Source: Candidatus Fermentibacterales bacterium
Lineage (GTDB): Bacteria; Fermentibacterota; Fermentibacteria; Fermentibacterales; JAFGKQ01
DNA length: 21,266 bases
Reading direction: 5' to 3'
Assembly: GCA_016928495.1 (NCBI GenBank)
Contig: JAFGKQ010000205.1
Span: 1-21,266 of the forward strand
Each line of letters begins with the position of its first letter. Position 1 is the stretch's first letter. Shown here piece by piece: positions 8,120-15,599 of the stretch. Below the pieces are notes generated by a model. It was not told the origin of the DNA. It made no database searches and worked only from the letters and a program-made list of their open reading frames with translations. Position numbers and translations under genes: made by a program.

Positions 8120-8728
8120 GTGAGAGCTTCGTCATTCCTCGCACTGCTTCTGGGCTGTACGGTCTGGGCTGCGACCGTGACGATCGGCAGCCCCGATCTT
8201 CCCAGTGACCGTCCGTTCTGCGCCGATTGAACCTTCTCGCTGCGCTACCAGGTGGTAGTGCTCGAGGAGGAGATCGGCAGCGCCATGTACATCACGTCCC
8301 TGGCCTGGAAGAGGACGCCATTGGGTGATCCCTCTTCCAGCTTCGACGACATGAAGATCTACCTCGGCCTCTGCGACAGCGATGTGCTCGGCACGGATTT
8401 CGAGAGCAACTACGTCCCCGGGACGAAGACGCTGGTCTTCAGCGAGGCCCCGTTCACCATCTCGGCAGGCGCGGACGAGTGGGCGGTGATCGAGCTCGAC
8501 ACCCCCTTCTGGTACAACGGCCAGGACAACCTGATCGTCGAGGTGACCTGGCCGGACGGGGCGGGGACCTTCTACGTCTACAGGTGGGCTACCGGCAGCG
8601 ACCGGACACTGGAAGCTCCCTACGGCTCGAGCACCGGGATGACCGGCCAGGAGGTTCCCCACATGCAGCTCATAGGCGATCTGGGTCTGGACGGCTGCAG
8701 CTTCGGCAGACTGAAGGTCTCGTTCTAG
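8120..8728 (+). CDS. Small exported protein with in-frame TGA, candidate selenoprotein (paralogue 1)
   Basis: Start is GTG at 8120, with GGGAGG at 8109-8114. Residues 1-18 form a signal peptide (LALLLGCTVWA); LLGC could also be read as a lipobox. The frame meets TGA at 8228-8230 (codon 37) and continues open in the same frame to TAG at 8726-8728, giving 202 residues if the TGA is decoded. The sequence before the TGA is PFCAD, so the motif would be CxxU. After it come RYQVVVLEEEIG and ~160 residues that look like a beta-sandwich (TPFWYNGQDNLIVEVTW, LGLDGCSFG). The paralogue at 20384-21007 is about 45% identical by eye over the downstream part and has its own TGA one codon away in a gapless alignment. 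A SECIS-like hairpin lies 19 bases after the TGA. I do not recognise a catalytic family. Decay to a pseudogene is the alternative, but the downstream frame is intact and conserved. Confidence 0.72.
8242..8261 (+). promoter_or_regulatory. SECIS-like hairpin after in-frame TGA (paralogue 1)
   Basis: GCGCTACC (8242-8249) pairs with GGTAGTGC (8254-8261) in eight pairs, one of them G-U, closing the tetraloop AGGT (8250-8253). Nineteen bases separate the TGA from the loop. Bacterial SECIS elements typically have an apical loop 16-37 bases after the UGA and a G among its first two bases. The E. coli fdhF loop begins AGGU. No bulged U equivalent to the fdhF one is evident. The hairpin lies within conserved coding sequence (RYQVVV), so coding constraint may explain part of its conservation. 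Confidence 0.6.
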
Positions 8729-8763
8729 CACATCTCGGCCTTCTCGGTTTCGTGCGAGGGACT

Positions 8764-8769
8764 TATACT
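8764..8769 (+). promoter_or_regulatory. Possible -10 box upstream of the NapH-like gene
   Basis: TATACT at 8764-8769 is a good -10 match in the 126-base gap before the next gene. The -35 position 17 bases upstream (TTCTCG, 8741-8746) is poor. Weak support only. Confidence 0.3.
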
Positions 8770-8854
8770 CCCGACCGTGTGGATCGATCTCGGGTCGAGG
8801 AGATTGTCTGAGGTCTCCCGGCGCGATGAATCAGCGGGAGGGGTTTCGCCCGTC

Positions 8855-10324
8855 ATGACCCGGAGTGTGGCTCTCAGCGCCGTGGCTCTGCTCGCCACGG
8901 CAATGGCGGCTCAGGGGCAGTGCCCGCTGGGGTACGGGCCCGAGGAGGCATGCCCTGCTGAGAGCCCTACCTGTGCCCTGTTCATCGATGCCGATGGTGA
9001 CGGCTTCTGCGATAATCCTGTTCCAGCATCGGAGCCTGAGCCAGAACCCGAGCCGGAGCCGGAGCCCCAACCGGAGCCTGAACCGGAACCGGAACCCGAA
9101 CCGGCTCCCGATTCCACTACAGCAGGTCCCGTCGAGACAGCCCCGGAGCCAGCGGATGAACCCGGACCCGGGACTCCGGGTGGAGAGCCGGCCTCCGGAG
9201 GCGAGGCCGGGCCCGCGGAAGCGGTGATCGAGCCTCTTCCCGCCGATACGATCCAGTTGGGGTCCGAGGAGCCCGATACGACGGCGGCCGAGACACCTGG
9301 TACGGAGACCGGTAGTCTGGGGGGACCCGCTGGGATCTGCTGCCCTCTCGGCTTCACGCCGGAGACAGCCTGCACGACCGGCCTGCAGAAGTGCGCTCTC
9401 TTCAAAGACGAGAATGCAGACGAGAGGTGCGACAACCCTGTGCAGGCGTCCTCACCGCCGGAGGACTGCTCGCACTTCGTTCGCTCCCCTGACGGATGTC
9501 CTCTCTACCTGACACCCGAAGCGGCCTGCCCCGACTCCATGAGGCTCTGCCCCCACTGGTTCGGAAGGACGTCCGGACAGACCTGCATCAACCCCACTCG
9601 CGGAATCCTGAGGGTCAGCGTCGTTTTCTGGTTGACTCTGGCGATGCTGATCGGGGCGACAGTGCTATCGAGGAGAAAATGGGGGAGGCACCGGAGGAAG
9701 ACTGTGAAACGCATCAGAATGGCCTTCATGGTCTTCTCGCTGGTCGTGCTGGGCTTCCTCGTTCAGGGCTGCTTCTGTCCTCTGGGAACGAGCCAGTACC
9801 TCTTCGTTGCGGGAGGAGCCAGCTTCCTGGGCTGGATGGGAATTGTCCTGGCTGTTCTCCCGATAGTCTACACTCTGGCCTTCGGCAGGGTTTTCTGTAG
9901 CTGGGTCTGTCCCATGGGTGCCCTTCAGGAGCTGCTCTACAAGATCCCCGCACCGAAGGTCCCGAAGCTTCCCGCAAGGCTCGACAGGGTTCTGGTCAAT
10001 CTGAAGTACGTAGTGCTCGCGGGAGTCGTGCTGCTTCCCCTGCTGGTGCTTGGTGGACCCAGAGGAACCTGGCCCGCGATCTTCTGTACCGTGGATCCCT
10101 TCCATACGATCTTCTCGCTCTTCCTGGTCGGCAGCCTCTGGGTGGCGGTAGTGCTCATCGTCGTGTCTCTGCTATGGCAGAGGTTCTTCTGCAGGCACTT
10201 CTGCTTCTATGGGGCGGTGCTGACTCTGGTCTGCCGGGCAGCTCACCACACCGGCATCAGGAAGCTCCTGAGGGCAAGGGAAAGGCCGGGCGAGGAGTCC
10301 TGCGAGATAGGGGAAGAGGACTGA
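8855..10324 (+). CDS. Exported Cys-rich / NapH-like membrane iron-sulfur protein lacking the ferredoxin tail
   Basis: 489 residues. ATG 8855 is chosen because a signal peptide (MTRSVALSAVALLATAMAAQ) follows at once, with GGGAGGGG upstream, though 11 bases away. Residues 23-55, 162-196 and ~215-247 are three related Cys-rich units (CPLGxxPExAC...CALF...CDNP); the first holds DADGDG, like a calcium loop. Residues 60-85 are a Glu-Pro repeat, followed by an acidic Pro/Gly-rich linker. Five or so membrane segments (~253-272, 289-306, 322-342, 383-402, 416-440) follow. CSWVCPMGALQEL (348-360) and CRHFC (446-450) match the paired cysteine motifs of NapH/CcoG/NosR-type proteins and should face the cytoplasm. 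The second motif lacks the usual Pro, and the protein ends without the CxxCxxCxxxCP ferredoxin domain normally found there. Likely role: membrane electron transfer; donor and acceptor unknown. Confidence 0.75.
   Translation: MTRSVALSAVALLATAMAAQGQCPLGYGPEEACPAESPTCALFIDADGDGFCDNPVPASEPEPEPEPEPEPQPEPEPEPEPEPAPDSTTAGPVETAPEPADEPGPGTPGGEPASGGEAGPAEAVIEPLPADTIQLGSEEPDTTAAETPGTETGSLGGPAGICCPLGFTPETACTTGLQKCALFKDENADERCDNPVQASSPPEDCSHFVRSPDGCPLYLTPEAACPDSMRLCPHWFGRTSGQTCINPTRGILRVSVVFWLTLAMLIGATVLSRRKWGRHRRKTVKRIRMAFMVFSLVVLGFLVQGCFCPLGTSQYLFVAGGASFLGWMGIVLAVLPIVYTLAFGRVFCSWVCPMGALQELLYKIPAPKVPKLPARLDRVLVNLKYVVLAGVVLLPLLVLGGPRGTWPAIFCTVDPFHTIFSLFLVGSLWVAVVLIVVSLLWQRFFCRHFCFYGAVLTLVCRAAHHTGIRKLLRARERPGEESCEIGEED
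9032..9109 (+). repeat. Glu-Pro codon repeat
   Basis: This run of GAG/GAA-CCN codons encodes about thirteen Glu-Pro dipeptides, with one Gln-Pro and one Ala-Pro. It forms a rigid, extended linker between the first Cys-rich unit and the rest of the NapH-like protein. Synonymous codons vary (GAG/GAA; CCT, CCA, CCC, CCG), so it is not a recent slippage expansion. Confidence 0.85.
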
Positions 10325-10349
10325 AGAGGCTCACCGGGAGGCACTGCAC

Positions 10350-10373
10350 GGGGGGCGGGATGGCCCGCCCCCC
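10350..10373 (+). terminator. Strong stem-loop terminator between convergent genes
   Basis: A perfect 10-bp stem (GGGGGGCGGG at 10350-10359 with CCCGCCCCCC at 10364-10373) closes an ATGG loop and is followed by TTT. It starts 26 bases after the NapH-like stop and 22 bases from the end of the convergent gene. The short T tract is on the plus side, so it chiefly serves the plus-strand gene. Confidence 0.7.
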
Positions 10374-10394
10374 TTTCGCTCTCCGCAGGCTGCT

Positions 10395-12230
10395 CTAGGG
10401 GATCCTCACCAGCCTGACCGAGTCGTGCTGGCCTGCCGATTGGCAGGTCGCGAAGTAGACCCCTGGCGGAAGCCGGGTACCGGACTGATCCGAGCCGTCC
10501 CAGATCACCTGGGCCTGACCCTGCCCGGGTGAAGCAGCCTTGACGTGCATGGATCTGACGAGCCGCCCGGCGGCGTCGAAGACCATCAGGTCCGCGCCCT
10601 CTCCGCCGGTGCCGGTCAGCAGGAAGGTCGTGGCCTCCGAGAAGGGAACCGGAGAGGCGGACACGGACAGAGGCACCTGCCCGGGCCCTGGCTCGTCCTC
10701 TTCTATCCCCGTTGCGGGAACGACGCACAAGTCGTCGATGTACCAGCCCTCCCTTGTCCCGGAGTCGTCCGTCCCGAACACCAGGCCGAGTATTCGAGGG
10801 CCGACACAGCTCTCGGGGAGCTGAATGACGATCTTCTGCCACCCCGAGGTCCCGGAGAAGACACCGGCGCCCGGATCGAAGGGCCCGGATGTCGATGACA
10901 CGATCTCGTAGGGGTAGCCACCTGAGGGCGTCACCACGGCCTCGTCGCACTGGTTGAGAAGCCTGATGAGCCCGCCATCCAGGGCGAGATCTGCGTCTGA
11001 GAGAACGCACTGCGCATCTATCCACATCCAGAAGCTGAGCTCGGCGTTCCTGGGGATGTTGAATCCCGGGGAAGCCAGGATGCAGTACAGCTCGTTGTCG
11101 TAGTCGCCACTTCCCGTGTCCCCGCACTTGAAGCTCTGATCGCCGCCGGGGGTGTGGTTGCGCTGAGTGGATACGTGCCAGTTGCTGCCCCATGGTGAGG
11201 CGAGAGGTCCCATGTGCCAGGGGTCGAAGCCCGGCTCCACGTCGCAGGTGATGCCGCAGCCCGTCGGGAGCATGAACTGGAGCTCCTCGTGGAGGCCCCC
11301 GTCGGCGAAGACGTTCAGGACGTAGTCGTGCTCGCCGTCCGGAACCCAGGACTGGGCGAGGACCCCGAAGTCGTCGTCCGGGTACACGATCTCCCCCGGA
11401 GGAATGTCCCCGTAGTCCTCGTAGTTGTCCGTGACCGTCAGCCCGCTCTCGAGGCTCTGGAGAACCGCGAAGACGTTGGTAAGGGTCTCGGTGCCGGTGT
11501 TCCAGAGGAGCAGCGTGAGCTCGATCTCCTCGCCGGCCTCGAAGGCGCCGTCGTCATCCCCGCTGGACTCGCCGCTCATGTCGTCGTCGACCTCTATGCT
11601 GTGGAGCAGGCCTTCAGAGCCCTGGGCCCCGGCAGCCACCTCGAACCAGTCCCAGTATGCGCCCGATTCGTCGCCCATCAGGAGACCAGCGTCGCCCGGA
11701 TGGTACGCAGGGTCGATCGTGACGAGGTACCAGCTGTCCCCGGTCGCAGGGACCTCGATAGTGAAGCCGATGCTCTGCCCCGAGCACTCGACGTACAGCT
11801 CGTACCACTGCCCGGATGGGAAGGGTGCTGACAGGGAGACCAGTGGGTCGTCGAGCTGACCAGCGACGATCCTGCGTATCCTCGCGACGTTGTCATCGGG
11901 GGAAACGTAGGCGCAGATGCCGCTGTCATGGGAATCCAGGTGGAAGACGACCCCGAAGGCGTGCTGCCCCTTCGCTCTCGTGGTGATCAGACAATCGCCG
12001 GTCTCCTGGATCGACTCGGGCGTCAGAGCTGCTGGAGTGGAGCCGGTCGAGCCTCTGGCGCACCCGGCCTCGGCCCACCACACACCGGGAGCACAGCGGT
12101 TGTCCCAGTCGGATATGTCGTTGTCGTCGAAGTCGTCGTAGAACGAGTACAGAGATGCCCCGCCCGTCGGGGCGTCCAGAGACGCAACGGGCGTGAGCAT
12201 CAAGCAGAGCGCCAACAGAGTAGCTGTCAT
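10395..12230 (-). CDS. Secreted multidomain protein with FlgD-like / type IX-style sorting domain
   Basis: 611 residues. Start is ATG 12230 with GGAGGTGG six bases upstream. A signal peptide (LLALCLMLTPVAS) ends near residue 17. Residues ~28-200 resemble a concanavalin/LamG-like sandwich (YDDFDDNDISDW; WYELYVECSGQS). Residues ~208-325 look like an Ig/CARDB-type domain found in secreted FCB-group peptidases (DGAFEAGEEIELTLLLWNTG). Residues ~330-508 form a second sandwich (NAELSFWMWIDAQ; GWYIDDLCVV), as in MAM or immune-inhibitor-A accessory domains. The last ~90 residues (SVSASPVPFSEATTFLLTG; DGSDQSGTRLPPGVYF) are a FlgD-like domain used as a C-terminal sorting signal. No peptidase or glycosidase catalytic motif is visible, so it is probably a surface binding or structural protein. 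Twelve or more cysteines suggest disulfides. Confidence 0.82.
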   Translation of the reverse strand: MTATLLALCLMLTPVASLDAPTGGASLYSFYDDFDDNDISDWDNRCAPGVWWAEAGCARGSTGSTPAALTPESIQETGDCLITTRAKGQHAFGVVFHLDSHDSGICAYVSPDDNVARIRRIVAGQLDDPLVSLSAPFPSGQWYELYVECSGQSIGFTIEVPATGDSWYLVTIDPAYHPGDAGLLMGDESGAYWDWFEVAAGAQGSEGLLHSIEVDDDMSGESSGDDDGAFEAGEEIELTLLLWNTGTETLTNVFAVLQSLESGLTVTDNYEDYGDIPPGEIVYPDDDFGVLAQSWVPDGEHDYVLNVFADGGLHEELQFMLPTGCGITCDVEPGFDPWHMGPLASPWGSNWHVSTQRNHTPGGDQSFKCGDTGSGDYDNELYCILASPGFNIPRNAELSFWMWIDAQCVLSDADLALDGGLIRLLNQCDEAVVTPSGGYPYEIVSSTSGPFDPGAGVFSGTSGWQKIVIQLPESCVGPRILGLVFGTDDSGTREGWYIDDLCVVPATGIEEDEPGPGQVPLSVSASPVPFSEATTFLLTGTGGEGADLMVFDAAGRLVRSMHVKAASPGQGQAQVIWDGSDQSGTRLPPGVYFATCQSAGQHDSVRLVRIP

Positions 12231-12259
12231 GACCCACCTCCATACAGCCTTACGTGGCT

Positions 12260-12289
12260 CATATGCACGAGGCTCCGGCCGGAAGTCAA
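12260..12289 (-). promoter_or_regulatory. Candidate promoter of the secreted-protein gene
   Basis: On the minus strand TTGACT (12289-12284) and CATATG (12265-12260) are 18 bases apart, 30 bases upstream of the start codon. The -35 is strong, the -10 weak. Confidence 0.35.
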
Positions 12290-12309
12290 GCCTGTTCTCC
12301 TGCCCGGCC

Positions 12310-12338
12310 TTGACCGAGCGCGGCCTCCTGAATAGCTG
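12310..12338 (+). promoter_or_regulatory. Candidate promoter of the NSS transporter gene
   Basis: TTGACC (12310-12315) and TAGCTG (12333-12338) are 17 bases apart, about 55 bases before the TTG start, in the 163-base divergent gap. The -35 is good, the -10 poor. Confidence 0.3.
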
Positions 12339-12393
12339 TTAGCCGAATCCGAGAGAGCAGGGGCAAAGGAACCAGCTTCCCGGGGGGTCACAA

Positions 12394-14298
12394 TTGGCGA
12401 GAGAGGTCTGGAGCAGCAAGACGGCCTTCGTGCTGGCGGCCATCGGGTCCGCCATCGGCCTAGGCAACATCTGGCGCTTTCCCTACATCACGTACGAGAA
12501 CGGCGGCGGGGCCTTCCTCGTGGCCTACTTCGCGTGCCTCTTCCTGGCCGGGATTCCGCTGCTCATGCTGGAGTTCGGGCTGGGGCACAAGTACGCTCAG
12601 GCCGCTCCGGGCGCGATGAAGGGCGTGAGCAAACGCCTCGAGTTCTTCGGCTGGTTCGCCGTTGGCGTTGGCTTCATGATCGTCTGCTACTACGCGATCA
12701 TCATGACCTGGGCCGTCAACTACACATACGAGGCCGCCACTCTGGGCTGGGAGCAGGAGCCCGGCCAGCACGCCGACGTGGCCTACGCCATCACCACGAC
12801 CGACCTCGAGGACATGAAGGTCCTCTCGCCGGTCCCCGACTCGCTGGTCGGAAGGGAGTTCGTGTCTGCGATCAGCAACGGGGCCGATGTCGTGGTAGCG
12901 GGCGCCACCTCCATAGTGGACTACAGGGGCGAGATCTACGCCTTTCCAACGAGAGAGGAAGCGGAGCGGTTCGTCCGGAGCCCCTGCCCGGACGAGACCT
13001 GTCTGCTGAGCGCATCCGCCCGCGAGGACGTATCGATCCTCGATCGGGTGCCGGACGATCTGCTCGGAGTCGCCTACAGGTCTCCGATCTCCGGGACGGC
13101 GGACAGGATTCGCAAGTACGGGACCATCCTCGTAGCGTTTGGTGACCACCTCTACGGGTTCTCCAGCGTCGACGAGGCAAGCGAGTTCATGGGCTCTCCC
13201 GGCGACTTCTTCTACAACGACTTCTTGGGGCTGACCAGCAGGGCCTGGGACTGGGGGACCTTCAGATGGCCACTGCTCATCGGGTTCATCATCACCTGGG
13301 TATGGATCGTGGCTTCCGTCTGGAAGGGCACCAAGACCGTCGGCAAGGTCGTCTACTTCACCGTGCTCATCCCATGGGGCCTCCTGCTCGTGTTCATCAT
13401 CAGGGGGGTGACTCTTCCCGGCGCCGGTGCGGGCCTGTCGTTCTACCTGACTCCGGACTGGTCCCGTCTGGGTGACGCGAAGCTCTGGCTGGCGGCCATT
13501 TCCCAGGTCTTCTACAGCCTGAGCGTGGGCTTCGCCATCATGATCGCCTACGGCAGCTTCCTTCCCAAGAAGACCAATATCGCGGGCTACGCTTTCATCA
13601 TCGGCATTGCTGACGCCATGACCGCCTTCTGCGGAGGGCTGGCGGTCTTCTCCGCGCTGGGGTACCAGGCTTCGAGGCTCGCGGTGCCCGTGTCGGAGGT
13701 CGTGAAGTCGGGTCCCGGTCTCGCCTTCGTGGCCTATCCCCACATCATCAGCGGGTTGCCCATGGCCCGGCTCTTCGGCGTGCTCTTCTTCGTCATGCTC
13801 CTGACTCTGGCTGTGGATTCCGCATTCAGCCTGCTCGAGGCCGCCACGGCAGCCGTGAAGGACAAGTGGGGCTGGTCCCACAAAAGGGTGAACATCACGA
13901 TCGGCGGGCTCGCGTTCCTGCTCGGGCTGCCGATGCTGACAGGTGCCGGCCTCTACATTCTCGATATCGTCGACCACTTCATGAACAGCTTCGGGCTGAC
14001 GATCGTGGTGCTGGTCGAGGCGATCGTGATAGGCTGGGGAGTGGGAGCCAACAGGTTCAGGGACTACATCTCGGAGCACTCGTCCTTCAGGGTGGGGCAG
14101 TGGTGGAGCGTGTGCATCCGCTGGATCATCCCCATGGGCATTGTCTGGATGGTGTTGAGCGAGCTGAGGGAGAGGGGATCCGCCCCCTACGGCAGCTTCG
14201 GCCTGCGGAACCAGGAGTTCGTGTTCGGGTGGCTGATCATCATCCTGCTCCCGATCATCGGCGACCTGCTCGCGAACGCCAGGGGAAGGCGCAGCTAG
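12394..14298 (+). CDS. Sodium-dependent (NSS/LeuT-family) transporter with duplicated YHS-like insert
   Basis: 634 residues, against ~450-510 for typical bacterial members. LAREVWSSKTAFVLAAIGSA followed by IGLGNIWRFPY is the family N-terminus and unwound TM1, which fixes the TTG start (12394) even though the upstream G-run is a modest RBS. TM6 carries AAISQVFYSLSVGF. The family imports amino acids or related amines with Na+. The extra length is an insert at ~120-270, in the loop after TM3, predicted extracellular. It contains two related units of ~55 residues (143-197, 213-269), each with VPD(S/D)L(V/L)G, then Y(A/G)F...EA..F..SP. These look like cysteine-free YHS/NosL-type folds. Substrate is not predictable. 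The gene ends one base from the convergent citDE stop. Confidence 0.9.
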   Translation: MAREVWSSKTAFVLAAIGSAIGLGNIWRFPYITYENGGGAFLVAYFACLFLAGIPLLMLEFGLGHKYAQAAPGAMKGVSKRLEFFGWFAVGVGFMIVCYYAIIMTWAVNYTYEAATLGWEQEPGQHADVAYAITTTDLEDMKVLSPVPDSLVGREFVSAISNGADVVVAGATSIVDYRGEIYAFPTREEAERFVRSPCPDETCLLSASAREDVSILDRVPDDLLGVAYRSPISGTADRIRKYGTILVAFGDHLYGFSSVDEASEFMGSPGDFFYNDFLGLTSRAWDWGTFRWPLLIGFIITWVWIVASVWKGTKTVGKVVYFTVLIPWGLLLVFIIRGVTLPGAGAGLSFYLTPDWSRLGDAKLWLAAISQVFYSLSVGFAIMIAYGSFLPKKTNIAGYAFIIGIADAMTAFCGGLAVFSALGYQASRLAVPVSEVVKSGPGLAFVAYPHIISGLPMARLFGVLFFVMLLTLAVDSAFSLLEAATAAVKDKWGWSHKRVNITIGGLAFLLGLPMLTGAGLYILDIVDHFMNSFGLTIVVLVEAIVIGWGVGANRFRDYISEHSSFRVGQWWSVCIRWIIPMGIVWMVLSELRERGSAPYGSFGLRNQEFVFGWLIIILLPIIGDLLANARGRRS

Positions 14299-14299
14299 C

Positions 14300-15502
14300 T
14301 CAGCCCGCCGAGTCTCTCCAGTCGGGTCCCAGGAGATCCATCGAGATCGCGTTCTCGATCAGGTTCCTGGCCTGGGCCGCCACCGGTGGATCTATCATCT
14401 TGGAACCCAAGGCTATAGCGCCAAGGCCCTGCCTCTCCGCCTCCTCCATGGCAAGCACGACCTTCATGGCCTTCTCGATCTCCTCGCGGGAGGGAAGGAA
14501 GCCCTGGTTCACCGGCTGCACCTGAGAGGGGTGTATGCATCCCTTGCCGACGAAGCCGAGCTCCCGCGCGGCTGCGATCGAAGCCAGGAGCCCCTCCTCG
14601 TTCTTCACATCGGCGTAGACCGTGTCTATCGGCTGAAGACCGGCTGCTCTGGCAGCCAGGACTATGAGGGACCTCGCCACGAAGCTCTCCCTGCCGTGAT
14701 CCGTCGGCATCACACCCATCTCGGCCGAGAGGTCCTGAAGCCCTATCGTCAGCGCAACGTTCGAGGGGGAGGCCCCGGCTATCTCCAGCGCGTCCAGCAC
14801 TCCCAGAGGGCTCTCGACGATGGGCATGAGCCAGATCTTCTCGTGCCTGCCGCAGCGCTTCCCGATGCGGGCGATCCTTCTTGACACCTCCTCGACGCGG
14901 GAGGGGTACTCGACCTTGGGGACGAGCACCAGATGCACGGGCTGAGGCACTATCCACTCGAGATCCTCGAGGCCTGTCTCTCCCTGGTTGATCCTGACCA
15001 TCACCTCTGATCTCCCGAAGTCGAGGCAGCTCAGGGCATGTGCGACGAGCACTCTCGCTTCGCTCTTCCGCGACGGAGGCACGCTGTCCTCCAGGTCGAG
15101 GATCACGCCGTCGGCACCCGACTCGGCACCCTTGGCCAGGAAGCGGGGGTTGTCTCCCGGCAGGTACAGCCTGGAGCGCCTCGGTCTGTGTCTGCTCGAC
15201 TCGGTCCAGGCGGTTGCAGGAGGAAGGGTCGGGCGCGGGAGCCTGGGGAAGCACTCCATGAGAGCTGCCTCGACCCTTGCCGCAACGACCCACGGCTCAG
15301 CACCGCAGTCCTCCACGCGGAGGTCCCCCGATCGGATTCCCAGCCTCTCGGCTGCCCTGCTCGCGGCGGTTTCGACCCTGGATTCGTCTGCGCCCTCCGT
15401 GGTCGTAACGACTCCGATCCGGAGGGGGGAGTCGTCAGGCGTGAAGGAGACGAGGCAGTCGTCCTTGATCCTGGGTCCCGAATGGCCCGTTGTGAAGCTC
15501 AT
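14300..15502 (-). CDS. CitD-CitE fusion: citrate lyase-type acyl carrier plus beta subunit
   Basis: 400 residues. Residues 1-~88 resemble the citrate lyase acyl-carrier (gamma, CitD) subunit: VEDCGAEPWVVAARVEAAL aligns with the EDKGA...ARLxxA region. Residues ~108-400 are a CitE/HpcH-HpaI-type TIM barrel: RSRLYLPGDNPRFLAKG, LDLEDSVPPSRKSEAR (136-151), VRIN (169-172), PKVE (195-198), PIVESP, GLQDLSAEMG (254-263), KGCIHPSQV. CitE-type enzymes cleave or form citryl/malyl-type CoA or ACP thioesters. At the carrier position where CitD has Ser14 the sequence reads RIKDD (Asp14), so prosthetic-group attachment is doubtful. No citF or citC is visible, so the native substrate may not be citrate. Start is ATG 15502 with AGGAG 11 bases upstream. 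It lies 97 bases after the thiol-transporter gene on the same strand. Confidence 0.82.
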   Translation of the reverse strand: MSFTTGHSGPRIKDDCLVSFTPDDSPLRIGVVTTTEGADESRVETAASRAAERLGIRSGDLRVEDCGAEPWVVAARVEAALMECFPRLPRPTLPPATAWTESSRHRPRRSRLYLPGDNPRFLAKGAESGADGVILDLEDSVPPSRKSEARVLVAHALSCLDFGRSEVMVRINQGETGLEDLEWIVPQPVHLVLVPKVEYPSRVEEVSRRIARIGKRCGRHEKIWLMPIVESPLGVLDALEIAGASPSNVALTIGLQDLSAEMGVMPTDHGRESFVARSLIVLAARAAGLQPIDTVYADVKNEEGLLASIAAARELGFVGKGCIHPSQVQPVNQGFLPSREEIEKAMKVVLAMEEAERQGLGAIALGSKMIDPPVAAQARNLIENAISMDLLGPDWRDSAG

Positions 15503-15599
15503 GTTTCGCTCGACTCCTCTCGGATCCAGCCGTCAGCCGGCTGGCGGAAGCAGGGACAGGGAATGGCCTTCGCGACTCCCGGTGAGCCACCTGACTGAG

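Noticed and set aside
8228-8230. Genome-wide reassignment of UGA (to Trp or Gly) as the cause of the in-frame TGAs
   Set aside because: TGA terminates the GlyRS, NapH-like, CitDE, ferredoxin and paralogue 2 frames at sensible family lengths, one of them in a TGATG overlap, and TGG is used freely for Trp.
8777-8854. GTG 8777 as start of the NapH-like gene
   Set aside because: It would put 26 charged residues before a clear signal peptide; ATG 8855 starts directly at the signal peptide.
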